Shown: piece by piece, positions 11,704-24,518 of the stretch
Numbering within the stretch: the stretch's first letter is position 1
Layout of the letters: each line of letters opens with the position of its first letter
Source: Gigaspora margarita
Lineage: Eukaryota; Glomeromycota; Glomeromycetes; Diversisporales; Gigasporaceae
Direction: 5' to 3'
DNA length: 64,000 bases
NCBI GenBank assembly: GCA_009809945.1
Contig: WTPW01000994.1
Span: forward strand, 168,920 to 232,919
Notes under the pieces: model-generated
The model's input: the letters and a program-made list of their open reading frames with translations, nothing else
What the model was told of the DNA's origin: nothing
The model's database searches: none
Position numbers and translations under genes: made by a program

Positions 11704-12750
11704 CATATACACAGAATTTGACTTAAAATTAATTACATTATAATTTTGTCTTATATGATATTTGACTCCTACCTTAATTGCATCACTTCTTACCCTTATT
11801 ATTTTATAAAATCACTCATATAACATTTGACTTCTATCTAGATCATATATCAATCCTGATAATTCTTAATCTGTGATTTGACACATTACCACAATTCTGA
11901 AATGAATGTAAATAGCCATAACAATTTCTAAATCCAAATAGCAAGTTTATTCACTTCATATAACTTAAAGTTGATTCTCGTTCAAAATTAAAAATAAAAT
12001 TTTTGGGAGATAATAAGTTAGAAAATGAACATGGATAAAAAAAAAAAAAAACCTTGAAAGCTAGTTGGCTATAGAAGCTTTAAAACTCATACAAACTGTT
12101 TTGGTTTTAAACTTTTGCTTGAGAATGATTCTGTATATTAATTTAGCCTGAGGGCTATCACATAAAATTGTCTCAAAGGCATAGATTTGAAGCATAAAAT
12201 CCAACATGGTTAATTAGTCCCAAAGTAATAAGATTATGTTAATCTATTTGTAATAAAAATTCTTTAATATTTTGGGTGTTAAGAATCTAACAATCACAAC
12301 CTAATTCATTTTTCATTTGTGTATCATATCATCCACCTTATTGTAAGAAAATTAAGGCAAAAGAAAGACTTACATAATGCTTAAAATACAAATATAATAC
12401 TATAATTATTACAAAAATTACAAGTTATACATAGTATCATATATTTGTGATAAAACTACTATCTATTTTCTTTAAAACATGAAATGAATTCAACAAATAA
12501 TACATTTATGCTCATATAACTATCTTATTTAAAATGATTTTTTGGAAATTTGCATATAGTAGCATAATGTTCAGTTCTATAACAATTACTATAGCAACGA
12601 CCCTCTTACTTTGTATAGAATTCTTATCACTAGTTTCATTAACTTATTTTCTTGATGGGCTATCTTCATCTTCAATATCTTCGTCTTCACTATCAGTTTC
12701 TGTTATTTGTCTTGATTTATTTTGCCTTGTATCCAAATCTTGAAAAGCAC
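11704..12750. other. No gene seen
   Basis: A+T-rich. The frames on the plus strand at 12534-12907 are the antisense of the MULE C-terminus that follows and are not called. Confidence 0.45.
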
Positions 12751-12754
12751 TTTG

Positions 12755-15285
12755 CTACATAGGTTCCATCAACTTTGGCCACCCTTTGTATTTCAATTTT
12801 TTTGGATTTTCAATTTTATTAATATTGACTATCGTCCATTCAGTAGTATCAACACCAGTATGACCTTCAATAAATCTTACTATCAGTCCTACAAATTCAT
12901 TGACTAAACCATTTTCAAGTGCAAACTTTAGTTCGCTTTTAGCAATCCCAAAACTATGCACATATTCTTGTTTTTGCACAATACTAGTATGAATTCTGGC
13001 CGATATGTATCAGTAGAAATAACTTGATTCACTTTTCCATATGTATCTTGATTTATTTTTTCATATGTATCAAATTCTGAGAGAGTAGTGCCCGTAATTA
13101 CTAAATAGTCAGATGCTTGTATTAATTCTGTATACCAATGCTTAGATGTTAATTTAATATCAAATTTGACATTGCGAGACATTTTAAAAATATTGAAGAA
13201 ATATTTGTAGTAGAAACCATTAGAAATAATGTATAGACAAGTACAAAGATGTGAATTATCCAGTTAAAAGAATAACATAATGAGAATAATTATGATTATG
13301 TTAGTCAAATAAAGAAACTCTCCAAATTTCAATAATATTTTCACAGTTAACCATATTTATAATATTTTCAAGTGATGCTTGTAGAGCATCATATTTGTCC
13401 TCAAGATAACCTTCTGTATATTCGTGGGCATTAGGAAGCTGATTAAAAAAAAAAGTTAATTCAAATTAAATAATGATTATACTAATTATAAATATTATAA
13501 ACGTTATACCGAAGCTAAATCATTTGGAATTTCAAACAAACATGTATGATATAAAATGCTTTGAGATATTTGAACATTTTGAACTGAGGCTGATTCCAGA
13601 GTTAAATACTTGTTAATTTTATCTTGAATAGGTTTAGAAAACACATTTTGAATACTTGGAAGTTCTCGAGTAGGTAGCGCATTTTCATATTCTGAAAGCC
13701 TCTGATACTGCACTTCACGCTCAAGTTTAAGCTAAATGGCTTTAACCAAATTAAGGAGTATTGTTTTTGCACTGACTTCCTTTTTAATAAGCCCATTTGT
13801 ACTTTCCACTGTTGTATGTTTTGCATTCTAGCACAAAAAGTCATAAATATATAGATTTTAGCCCATGATTGTCAAGACTTTCAAAGTTGGATCAAATAAT
13901 TTTTACTTGCAGGATATTGAATCAACAATTCTTTCCAATGATGCTCTAGTTCTGCTTTACTACAACTAAAGATTACTTTTGGTGGTAAGTTATCAGTCAC
14001 TTTTAATAAACACTTTAAAATCCACTTATAAGAGCTAATAGTCTCATCCTAAACAAGTGACTATGCCACTATTCTTGAATGATAATAATTGTCAACAATC
14101 ATGAAAAGATTTAATAACATATTATATACATTAGTTTTTGCAGTATTATCATTGACTACTACATTATGATAATGCTTCTATAATTCTACCTGTGTTGGCA
14201 ACGTCCAAAAAAGTCTTAAAAGATTATTATCTATACCTTCAAATTCAATGTAAATTGCTCATCCTGGCTCTTTTTCTTGTTGTCTCATAAGCCATTTCAC
14301 TATATCTGCTACATTACTTTCTCATTGATTCCCTATTTGACTTTTATATTTACATATAGCATTATATAAATCACAATAATATAAAACTTAATTAGAAAAT
14401 TTTTTTGAAATGTACCGACATTGGGCCTTTGCTCCAAAACTACATTCTTGAGTTAAAAGCTTTATTTTATTGAGAACATCTTGTGAAAGTGTTCGTAGAC
14501 TTGGAGCAAACTCTTCTCTATATGGCGCGAGAGAATGATTGTGATTTTAATGTACTTATTAACAACTATGGAATTAATGTCTTTCCTAAACCCTATATTA
14601 AGTTGCCACAGGCATCCAACTTTTTTAGATTCTCTTTCCCTATAATTTGCATTATCAGTCTCTTTTTTATGCTAGTGATCTTTGGAATTTTCACAAATGA
14701 AGTATCAGCAAAATATAGCCCCATTATTATCACAATCCATTCAAAATTTTATAGATTTGAATCCAATTTCTACTTCATATCTTTTTAGTGCACTCTCTAA
14801 AAATTTTCAACTAGGAAATTCAGCACCAACTTTAATTATACTACCATTATTTTTGTAATCGGACTCTTCATCGCTCTTTTGTTCGTTGACTAATTGTGTA
14901 GATTCTTGTTCATGCTATTGGTCCTGAATTAATTGTATGGATTCTTGTTCATCATGCTGTTGCTCTTGAATTAATTGCATAGGTTCTTCACTTTGATAAT
15001 TTGTATCAAATTGTTGGCTGGTTGAGAAGAAAAGATAATATAGTGCCAAAAATACTAAAAGAAATCAATAATTGATATAGTTAGCTTTTTTTTCTGACAA
15101 TCACTTATTTAAATTTTTTTCTTTGCCTTTTTACCACAAAACAAATACTAATTTACTATCTTCACTAAAGATATAAGCATATGGATCAAAAAATGAAGAA
15201 GACAAAATTCATTATTATTAAGATCACTATAATTTCTTTGACTATTGCAAGGCTCAAACGAAAAATCCAAGTCATTATTTAACAT
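12755..15285 (-). pseudogene. MULE transposase with FAR1 domain, heavily decayed (copy A)
   Basis: Minus strand, read from 15285 down. A possible first exon starts ATG-TTA-AAT-AAT (MLNNDLDFSFEPCN), then a Gln/Glu-rich leader (QLIQEQQHDEQES, 14880-15010). A FAR1-like block follows (FLESALKRYEVEIGF, about 14800), then CSFGAKAQCRYI (14400-14440). A DDE-type catalytic segment has VNDNTAKTNVYNM, DETISSYKWILK and DNLPPKVIFS (13960-14160). A conserved segment VFSKPIQDKINKYLT lies at 13600-13700, then YLEDKYDALQASLENIINMV (about 13370-13430). The C-terminus has FDIKLTSKHWYTEL (about 13130) and NPKKLKYKGWPKLM, an RGRP-like tail near 12770. Stops and frame changes are scattered throughout. The domain order matches the better preserved copy at 33637-36424. 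No TIRs were found around it. Family confident; exon limits are inference. Confidence 0.75.
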
Positions 15286-15722
15286 GGTCATGGGATTAAT
15301 TAATTATGGCAACTTGAGGTGTATGTATTATATTTATCAGCTCTAATAGCTTTGATGTGATACTAATTTTTTTGGTATTTTATAATAGCAAGAACAATGT
15401 GCTAATGAAATTACTACAGTATATGAAAGTGATTTAAAAAGTTTCAAGATAAAAGCCACATATAATTATTCACTTAATGCAAATACAAATATCTGTTATC
15501 AACTATATAATAATCCACAATGCATAATATTTGTTTACGATATTAATTTCTGATACATATAACACAATCACCTGTGATATCACAATAGCGATATCACAAT
15601 TTGCTATAAGTTCTAATATGATCAACTGCAACATCGCAATAGCATTATCGCAACCTGCTAAACTTAACAAAATACTATTTATAATATTTATGAATATTTA
15701 TAACAGTCATAATATTTATAAA

Positions 15723-16091
15723 GAGTTAATTAATTTGTAACTGTGGTTACAGTAACTGCATCTAATCAGGCCAATCAAATTCAAAGATCAGGTATAATGT
15801 TACACATTTGGGAATAATCAAAACAAATGTTCATTTTGCCAAAAATTGCTTCTAACTCAAAATTTCGCTTAGGAACTACCTTTCGGGTTCTAACAAAAAA
15901 ATTCCTTGCTAAATTTTAATAAAACTATAGCCTTCTCTAACCCCAAGCCTCATACTAACTCTAACTTTAATTATACTTTGCTAAAATCATTGATTACATG
16001 ATTTTAGCATGATATCAATCATGTGTATCTGGTAATATTATTTACGGTTATAAAATTTATCTGTAACCTATGGTTACAAAATGATTAATTC
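15723..16091. mobile_element. MULE-type MITE with telomere-like core, TSD ATTTATAAA
   Basis: A 369-bp element. Left end GAGTTAATTAATTTGTAAC, right end the inverse of GAATTAATCATTTTGTAACC, with GTGGTTACAG-type TIR. Exact 9-bp duplication ATTTATAAA (15714-15722, 16092-16100). The interior has the shared AACTCAAAATTTCGC...GGTTCTAACAAAAAAATT block and CTAACCCCAAGCCTCATAC, a degenerate telomere-like run. Closely related in plan to 7735-8079. Non-coding. Confidence 0.85.
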
Positions 16092-16100
16092 ATTTATAAA

Positions 16101-16640
16101 TATTTATAAAAAATATTTATAAATAATTTTTATCCCTTAATTTGTTATGCAGGCATATTTGCTTGCATAAATTTTAAAATTTTAAATTTTTTAAATAAAA
16201 CTTTAAATATTAATTTTAGCTATATACTTTCTAAATAAAAAATATAATGTTAGTTTTGTTTTATTAACTTTATTATAAAAATTTTTTAAAATTATTAAAA
16301 AACTTTGGTGTAATAAAAGTTTAAAGATTTGTTTTGGAACTATTACTATAGAATTTTTTCTTTAGGTTTTTTCAAATTTTATATGTTTCCGTCTATAAAA
16401 AAATTTTTTACTTCTAATACAAGTCTTAATTTTTAACAATACAATTATTACATTGTTACTATATTATTTATATATAATTATTAGCATTGTTACTTTGCAT
16501 TGTACAATGCATTGTAAAAGCATAGTTTTATATTGTTACTATACTATAATAATATATATACAATACTTATAAATTTATTAATTTAACACAATTTTATTAT
16601 AAAAATTATACATTATTTTACACATTTATAATACCAATAC
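16101..16640. other. No gene seen
   Basis: A+T-rich (long ATT/AAT runs); TTGTTACTATA words recur around 16450-16550. Nothing supportable. Confidence 0.45.
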
Positions 16641-17005
16641 AATGAATAAACTAATAACTATATTATTGCAAATAATAACTATAAAAAAAGGCAATAATAA
16701 TAGTAATAAAAATAACAATAATAGCAACAAAGTTGAAAACAAGAATAGTGATAAAGAAATAATAAGAATGGTAACAAAAATAATAATAAAAGGATAATAA
16801 AGATCTTTATAAAGATGTCTATAAAGATAACAATGAAGATACCAAAAAAGACACCAATAAAGAAACAAGTAAAGATACATACTACGATTGATTATAATGA
16901 TTATGGTGATTATAACGATTACATCAATTATAATGATTATGCGATTATAACAATTACGACAATTATAACAATTATGATGATTATAATGATTACAATAAAT
17001 AAAAT
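16640..17005. repeat. Low-complexity AATAAT / GATTATAAT array
   Basis: 16660-16800 is AATAATAGTAATAAAAA-type repetition; 16878-17000 is a run of 9-bp GATTATAAY units. Long frames on both strands (Tyr/Ile/Leu-only proteins) follow directly from this composition and are not genes. Confidence 0.75.
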
Positions 17006-17123
17006 AATAGCATTCCAAACATATCTTTTATGCTAAAACCAAAATAACAATAAGTAGATTAAAGATTAAAATTAGAAAATTGAAGTTTCTTTTTAAAAAA
17101 TCTCAAAAGCAAATAGTTATTGT

Positions 17124-17385
17124 TATAGATAGGGGTAAAATTACTCTTCTTAATAAGAAGTTTTTGTTGAAATTGTTGAAATTAGTTGATGGTGAAATTG
17201 GTGAAATTAGTTTTTCAATATTAAAAATTAATTTAAATTATGCCAAAAATTAATTAAAACTAAGTTAAATCAAATACAATAATTGTTTTAGACTTAATTT
17301 ATAGATTTATTAAAAATGTTGAAATTATTGTTGAAATTATTGTTGAAATTAAAAAAATTGAAAATGAATTTCACCCCCAACTATA
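17124..17385. mobile_element. hAT-like MITE, TSD GTTATTGT
   Basis: 262 bp, TIR TATAGATAGGGGTAAAATTA against TATAGTTGGGGGTGAAATTC, flanked by the 8-bp duplication GTTATTGT (17116-17123, 17386-17393). The interior repeats ATTGTTGAAATT several times. An 8-bp TSD suggests the hAT superfamily, though the TIR begins TATAG rather than the commoner YAGRG. Non-coding. Confidence 0.65.
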
Positions 17386-17393
17386 GTTATTGT

Positions 17394-18640
17394 ATTCTGT
17401 TTTGTAGTGTTTTACCTTTTCAGTAGCAAAATTAAGCTTTAGTAAAATGCAAAAGCTTATTTCAAATTCAATTTTCCACTTTGATCCAAAAGAAGTACGA
17501 TTGTGTCTCTACTTAAATATTCCTCTTGTCTTTATAAAATTGTCTCCATCTTTACTAGCAGATGTAAAAATAAAACAATGCAAATTCGATTATAAATAAT
17601 TAATAACTAATTTACTCCTTACATAATTCTTTAGAATTTTTTGTCACAACCATTCATATAATTTAAATGATTAGACTTATCCGTTTTAGCATCAATCCTT
17701 AAATAATAACAATAGCTGACTTGATACATTCTATTGGATTTATTTATATAAAATGCTTGATAATAAATAAGTACCTTACCTTTTCTTTCTAAGTCTCAGT
17801 ACATTTGGATCACAGAATTAATATTTATTTATATTTTGAACATAAAATAGCTTCTTTACATCTGCTGTTACACTTAATATAGAGTTTTTTTTATTTTTGT
17901 ATGCTGCAGATCAATAAGCCACATCAGCTATAAGGCTTCAAATCATTGGGCCATTGACAGATAGAGTTACTAACAGTCACTGACTGCTGAAAAGATTCTC
18001 GAACTAACAAGGTATAAATACAATATTTTTAGAAATCTGATTCTAATAAAATATACTCATGAACTAAATTAGCGTGAATAATATAAGTTTAAATAATAGA
18101 TATTCATAAATTTGAATAGTTATTTGAAATATTTAATAAATGTTTTTATACTCACATATTAAATCAATGTGAAATAAATTAAATAGCAAAATTAAGCAAT
18201 CAATATTAGTTAGTAAATGCAATGGTAAATAGAGTGAAATTAAATATGTGAAATTATTTAAAAGGTTGGATATGAAGACCTAACTAGAATTTTAATAGGT
18301 AGTTGTGAAGACAATAAAGTAATCTTATTATAAGTTAATATAATAAAAAATTAACGATACAGATGTTGAGATCAATTTATTTACATACAATGTATAATGA
18401 ACTTCAAGAAGGTGAATATGCAATTTAACAAAAGTATTACTCTAGATATTGAAATAGTAAAAAATCAGTTATTGTTATGCACTATAAAAATTATGTTCAA
18501 AATCTTACTCACTAATAGTATAAAACAGGTTGCTTAATTTGTGTGTGTATATTTGACTGAGAAATTTAAATTATACAAGATTAATGAATAAAATCTCTAA
18601 AAAAATAATTATTCAATATTAAAATTTAAAATTTTCCCTT
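17394..18640. other. No gene seen
   Basis: A+T-rich, no repeat ends or coding likeness found on either strand. Confidence 0.45.
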
Positions 18641-19540
18641 GAACTATTTAAATTGCTATATAATAAAACTCATTTCTAACATATTGGTTATTTGAGAAAT
18701 TGTGTGAATTTGAAGTACACATTGAATGATAGCAATGTACAAAATGAACCTTTGATAAATTATCGATAAAACTTATTGGGTAGACCTGGTACCATAGTGT
18801 GTTTCTAGCTGTTTGTATTTTGTAAACTGGACAATGAAGAATTGGATCGAGTATTGAACATTCTTGCAACCAATCAACCCAAATAAATGAATATACTAAA
18901 CTATTATTATATTTATGCGTAAATATTTCCGTCAATATAGCATATGACAGCCCGTTTTCTTTCTGAATTTGCACTATATCACCAAAATACAAATTCACAT
19001 ATGTATCAAATGTAACATTATTATTTGATAAAGTATATCTTATCTGTTTATAAAATTCCACATGCCTATATATTAAAGCTGCTCTTTTTTCTATATAAAT
19101 ATCATATGCACTTATGATATCATAGGTAAATTGAAGATGTTGTCAAGATTAATAGATAAAGAAAGCTTGTGAACTTCGCTTTTTGATAGATGTTTTCATG
19201 TTTTGATGTTTCTTATTCTATTATCATATGACGTGACATTTGTATCTATTGTAATAAAAAATTATATTATTATACTAATAATAATAACGATAGTTTTTGC
19301 TTAAATCTTTAGTAAATAGAAACTCTAAGAACATAGTTTGAATCAAAGAGAAATATCAAATACATAAAAAAAATTAATCCTTTTACGAATATATAAAAGT
19401 TAGTAATTTAGAATTATGACCTTAAAATTAGAGACATGTGAGGAAATCTACCTACTTGTATATTGGTATAGACATTATTCCCTTTCACATTTGTTCAATT
19501 ATTTTCTTTTTAAAAAACTATCAAGAATTAGTAAAGTATC

Positions 19541-19851
19541 ACCGTATATTCCTGAAAATAAGCTACCTTTTTTGGCCAAAAATTACACAAAAAATGGGGG
19601 TAGCTTATTTTCAGCGTATAGACATTTTTGAAAAATTGAAAAACGTACTAATAAAAAGTTGTCCAAATGACCAAATTTTTACTGTAGGTGTATTTTGATG
19701 CGCTGAACAACTTTACTTAATCGAACTTTTAAAGTTTACTTAGAATAAAAAAAGATTTATATGTAGCAACTGCTAATAAGTTTTTTGAGATTTTTGAAAA
19801 AAACAGGGGGTAGCTTATTTTTGAAGTAGCTTATTTTTGGGAATATACGGT
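19541..19851. mobile_element. MITE family 'ACCGTATATTCCC', copy 1
   Basis: About 311 bp with ends ACCGTATATTCCTGAAAATA and its inverse; AAAATAAGCTAC sits just inside both ends. The right end has a second GTAGCTTATTTTTG. Interior words: AATAAAAAGTTGTCCAAAT, ACTGTAGGTGTATTTTGATG, then AACAACTTTACTTA (19706-19719). Two further copies at 48348-48662 (inverted) and 51241-51555. Inserted in the decayed gene 18648-27069. TSD not clear. Confidence 0.75.
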
Positions 19852-20423
19852 AATATACTTAATAATGATGATAAATAAAATAAATCAAAATTATGTAATA
19901 GAAATAAATATTACCTGGCTTAAGGTTTATATTCACTTTTTTGTTTATTCTGAAGTTCTGATAATTTAAATTAATATATATCGATATGTATATACTTACT
20001 AATAATATTCGTATCCTTTTCTTGAATATTCTGCGCCATATGCCAATCAGATAATATAGGTTAAAGCAATAGATCTGTTGTAAACTTTTGAAAACCTTGT
20101 CCAATATATTGAAAGCTGCTATCTTTGCCTCCATCAATCAGATAACGAATTGTTTGGAGTGTATTGTATCATCGAATAAAATCTAATTCCACATTCTTGC
20201 AATTCATTTTTGTAACAGAACTTTTGAATATTTTGTGTACTGCTTCTTTGATTCCCATGGAGATGTTTATAAATGTTCCAAAGTTGCGAGCATTCTGAAC
20301 ATGGTGTCAATTTATATGCAAGTTTGGTAAATTATTGAAATTATCTAGAAAAAGCTGAAATACAATAATATCAAGAATTTATTACAATTGTCAAATCAAA
20401 ACCCACACATATACGTATGTACG

Positions 20424-20604
20424 TAGGACCCCAAAATATATATAGATAGGTCAGGTTAATTATAGGGTTACTAAAAAAGAAAAGATCTGCAAAAAAACTT
20501 CAAAAATAAGCAAAAAAATTTCTATAAATAGAAAAGATTTGCATAAAAACCTCAAAAATAAGCAAACTCATACCTGACCTATCTATGTATATTTTGAGGT
20601 CCTA
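20424..20604. mobile_element. MITE family 'TAGGACCCC', copy A
   Basis: 181 bp between TAGGACCCCAAAATATATAT and its inverse (about 35-bp TIR including AGATAGGTCAGGT). The symmetry extends outward to ATGTACG/CGTACAT, so the true ends may be 20418 and 20610. The interior repeats AAAAGATYTGCAWAAAAACY twice. Relatives: 47512-47988 (close) and 50689-50985 (ends only). TSD ambiguous because of the palindromic flanks. Confidence 0.7.
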
Positions 20605-20660
20605 CGTACATATATACAGTATTACAAAAAACATAAAATTTTTGTCACAAGCAGGATATA

Positions 20661-21002
20661 CAGTTAGACCTCTATAAATGCAACTTCCATAAATGCAATA
20701 CCTTTCTAAATGCACATTTTTGTCTTGTCTGTAAGAAATTATTAGTGATAAATGCACGTTCTATATTCTGTAAATGCACATTCTTTCAAATAATTTTCTA
20801 TATTATGCTATCTTCCTAAATGCACGTAGCCAATCAAATATTAGTATTTAAGATAGGTTATACAGTTTTTAGTAGAAGTTACACAAACTTCATGATCTAA
20901 TATTTAAAGCTGCAATTTAATTGGCTCTCTCTAAATGCAATACCTCCCTAAATGCACGTTGTAGGCTTGTTTGTACACGTTGCATTTATAGAGGTTTGAC
21001 TG
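20661..21002. mobile_element. pogo/Tigger-like MITE, TA target
   Basis: 342 bp, TIR CAGTTAGACCTCTATAAATG against CAGTCAAACCTCTATAAATG, then CAAC; TA on both sides (20659-20660, 21003-21004). A CAGTnnAACCTCTAT start is characteristic of pogo/Tigger-type Tc1/mariner elements. The interior is built of repeated CTAAATGCAC/GTGCATTT words (at least eight). No transposase inside. Confidence 0.85.
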
Positions 21003-21742
21003 TACTCACTTTTAATAGGAGAACATGTTCAATTTTTAGAGCCTCATCTAATTCCATATAGGTTTGCTCAGTAAAGGTAAAACTGAAACTTAAATGTGAT
21101 GCTTTTGCGATGGCTACCCAGCACAAAATAATTTCATTCACAATCTGTGTTGCTTTTAATCATTTGTTTGTTGATATTGTAAGACATTTTCATAGCAGAT
21201 CTAAATCAGCATCTTTAATATATGTTGTTAATAAAAATCGCCATAATAAAAATGGCATTATCATTGCCAACTGCAAACAATCAGAAAACATGAAACTATT
21301 AAAGTGTTTGATTGGATTAGGGAGATGATACCAATTGGATGGTGTCTCAAAGTTTTTTTAATATTTTAAAAAGGTAGATTTTCCTATTGGGCTTAATAGT
21401 AAAAAAGTACAATCCGTTAACCTTTGTACTTTTCCAGCTATAGTGTGATACACATCCTGTAGAGTTTGCAAATAACAGTTATAAGTTATCTGATTAAAAA
21501 TACTAAAATGCACACTTAAACCATGTTTAGTACAATAATCATTGATGGTTTTTTGTGATGCTCTCTCTTGTACTAATTCTTCTAGCTTGCTTATTTTTTT
21601 ATCCATAAGATGATGATATCTTGCATTTAACTTAATATCAAAAGTAAGATCACACAATTGCTGTTTAGGTGCCAAACAATTCCTGCATCCTTGATTAGCA
21701 CTATAATGCTTCGTATCAGCAAAATCATTACCTTGAGGGAGG

Positions 21743-22225
21743 TGTTATGATCGGTTGGGAGAGCTTGAAGAAATTGTGCCAGTTTAGTTTGATCGTGAAC
21801 AAAAGTAAATAGTTTAAAACAATAAACTAACACACATAGTTTCGGGTTATAAGGTTTATCTTTATTAAAATAAATCAATACATCAGGTTATCACAATAAT
21901 ACTAAATACATTCAAATATCATTAACTACTTGTTCACTACTGTCTTTCTACTGTGTCTCCTCCTCTTGAGCAGAAACTAAACCCTTATATACTTTTAATT
22001 CGTATGTGGCTTTAATTCTTCAACTGGGAGATTTAATCAGTTAATTGGGGATTAAATCAGTTGATTGGGGATTTAATCTGTCGATTGGGATTTAATCTCC
22101 CGTTTGGAGACTCGATCTCCTGTTTGGAGATCTAATCACCCAACTATGCCACAACTAAACCAAAACAGGAAATACATAATAATAAAAAAAATAATAATAA
22201 TAAAAATAAAAAATTAAGCATAACA
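21743..22225 (-). repeat. LTR (downstream copy on the minus strand)
   Basis: TGTTATGATCGG to AAGCATAACA. Contains a small minisatellite of GATTGGGGATTTAATC units and CCCGTTTGGAGA repeats near 22020-22140. Pairs with 24519-25003. Confidence 0.9.
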
Positions 22226-23624
22226 TCATTCCTCCCTCAAAAAGATAAGCTCCAGCAAATCGTCGATTATTATGTTTCATTTTCGTTCATTTTTTTTTTT
22301 CTTTTTTTTCATGGTCACCAAAGTTATCTTTCTTAAATGGAAATTTTACCAGATCATCAGTTTTATCTTTATTAGCACTTTGTACATTTATTACAAGTCA
22401 AATTGTTAAGTATATCTTCATTATCGTAAGAGACATCCACGGCTCAACTTTAACCTTTCAATTATCCATCAGCATTCTATTAACCTTCACCGTATTATCA
22501 TTGCTGAAAGGTGGGCTATTACTAATATCCTTACATTTTGCCATTCTTATATCATCATTTTTACTAATATGTTTCTTTAAATTCAGTGAACCTTTGATGC
22601 TTGCTACCTTATTCATCCAAATGTCGCACATTCCTTGAAGACCATTACTGTTCATACCATTTTCCCTGCTAACCTTTGCATGGTCACTTGACATATCACA
22701 TAATGTCATTTTAACCTTTTGATGCTCATATTTGGTTTCATTGATCTTAGTCTTAAACGAATCGATCTTCATTTTTCACTCTATACATGCGGCTTCGAGA
22801 GACTCATTGCATCTGATTAATTTTCTATCTTTAGCAGATTTGAACTCCATATAGATACCTTTTTTTCATTCCTAGTTGAGTCTATTTCATCTTGATAATT
22901 GGTGCTAGAACTATATTGTTTACGCAAGCTACTTTCAGGTTTCTGTACATTAATAGCAGACTTCTGATGATAATCGAATGCCTTATGCCCATCCATACTG
23001 ACTCTAATTACATCTTTTTCAACTCTTATCCTATCTCCATACCAATATCCAAGATTATAAGCTTTATTAATACAGCTTATACGAGAGTTACATTCTATGA
23101 CATGGCTTATTTTTCTATATTTTTGATAATTTATGAATTCCTTGGGTTTATGTTCTCTAATGTCGACTCTATCTTGATAGCAATTGCCAAGATTGATTAT
23201 TTTTCGAACATGATACATTTTTACTGGTTTTTGGTCATCGGTGAATTCCTAGTATCCCTCGTTTTTAACACGTAACTCTATCACTTTTTCTTGATCGTAT
23301 ATCCACATATTATTATCTTCTTCATTACATTCTACCATAGTCACTTCATTATTAACATCTTTTTCTCCAAACGGACAAGGCCACATGTATCGAGAGCACT
23401 GCTTATTTTGCAAGCTTTTGATAACTGATTAGCATCGATTGTTCTTCCGTTTTGACGTCAATTCCCTTCTGATAATGATAGGAAAGGCCAAGAGAGGTAA
23501 GTTTTGATGCTTTATTATATTCAGATGCTTAATATTTATTATTGTCAATTCTAACCCCATTTTGATAGTCACATTTTCAGTTAAACAAGTTTCGAATATT
23601 GCCCAACGGATCCTCTGCATTATC

Positions 23625-24461
23625 CTATATTTTACAATTATCAGATGTATTCTTTTTATTATTCCTTTTTTGATTATTACCATTGTTTTGAAAGCCATTT
23701 GTCCTTTCTCTTGGGACTTTTTGTTTACCATTTTTAGGTTTCTCTTTTCCTTGTTTTTCATTTTCTAAGATAATTTTTGGCAAAGAGTCGACGGGCTTCA
23801 TTTTCTCTTTATTCCTACTTTTAGCTATGTTCACGTGACCACTAGTTCCAATTCGGGAAGTAAAATATGATTTGAGAACTTCAGTTACTATTGGTTCTCC
23901 TTTTGGACTGAGCTTTGCTGGGCGGACTACAGAGACGGGCATCGTAATATATGAAGGTAGGTATATCACTTCTTCTACCTCTCTTTCATTTTCTATCATA
24001 TTTTCTAATACTTTTAAGGAAAACTCTAAAGCTTCAGAAATTTGCTTATCATTGAGAGCCCCAGGGAACCTTTCATTTATTATTTCTAGGAACTTATCAT
24101 ATTGTTCTGAGGTAAGCATTGTAGAAAGTGCAATACACCTTTTATCTAAACGTTTTACATTCAGGCATTCAAGGATGGGGTGGCTCTTTCTTTGATACTG
24201 GGGACATCGCTTCTTAGGGATAGCTTGCGAATCTACTCTTTCTTTGGGCTTATTATGATATTCATCATGTCGTTGATGAATTTGAGGACATTGTTGTTGT
24301 AAATGTTGGGGACGAACAATAGGAGTATAACAAGGTTTTTTCCAAGATTTTTGATGAAATTTGGTTTGATTTGAAGCGAGGACAACTTGTAATTGTTGAA
24401 GGAGTTGAGCAAGTTGATTAACAAGGTCGAATGAAGGGGTAGGTTGGTTAGGGTTAGCCAT
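23625..24461 (-). CDS. gag-like protein of the non-autonomous LTR element
   Basis: One open frame of 278 residues starting at ATG 24461 (MANPNQPTPSFDLVNQLAQL), chosen because it follows the upstream LTR and the primer-site-like sequence by a short leader. It shows a Gln-rich N-terminus (LAQLLQQLQ), a basic middle with a Cys/His segment (CPQYQRKSHPILEC), an acidic stretch (ENEREVEE) and a strongly basic C-terminus (KKNTSDNCKI). These properties suit a nucleic-acid-binding structural protein. It has no likeness to a polymerase. Gag-like is an inference from position and composition; an unrelated captured gene cannot be excluded. Confidence 0.55.
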   Translation of the reverse strand: MANPNQPTPSFDLVNQLAQLLQQLQVVLASNQTKFHQKSWKKPCYTPIVRPQHLQQQCPQIHQRHDEYHNKPKERVDSQAIPKKRCPQYQRKSHPILECLNVKRLDKRCIALSTMLTSEQYDKFLEIINERFPGALNDKQISEALEFSLKVLENMIENEREVEEVIYLPSYITMPVSVVRPAKLSPKGEPIVTEVLKSYFTSRIGTSGHVNIAKSRNKEKMKPVDSLPKIILENEKQGKEKPKNGKQKVPRERTNGFQNNGNNQKRNNKKNTSDNCKI

Positions 24462-24518
24462 AATAATAATTATGGGAACTTTATAACCTATTACATGTTC
24501 CACGCAATTAGCACCAAA

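Noticed and set aside
14483-14788. 101-codon plus-strand frame with a hydrophobic stretch
   Set aside because: It is antisense to the FAR1-like block of the minus-strand MULE transposase.
16626-17036. Long frames on both strands rich in Tyr, Ile and Leu
   Set aside because: Follow from the AATAAT/GATTATAAT arrays; composition is not protein-like.
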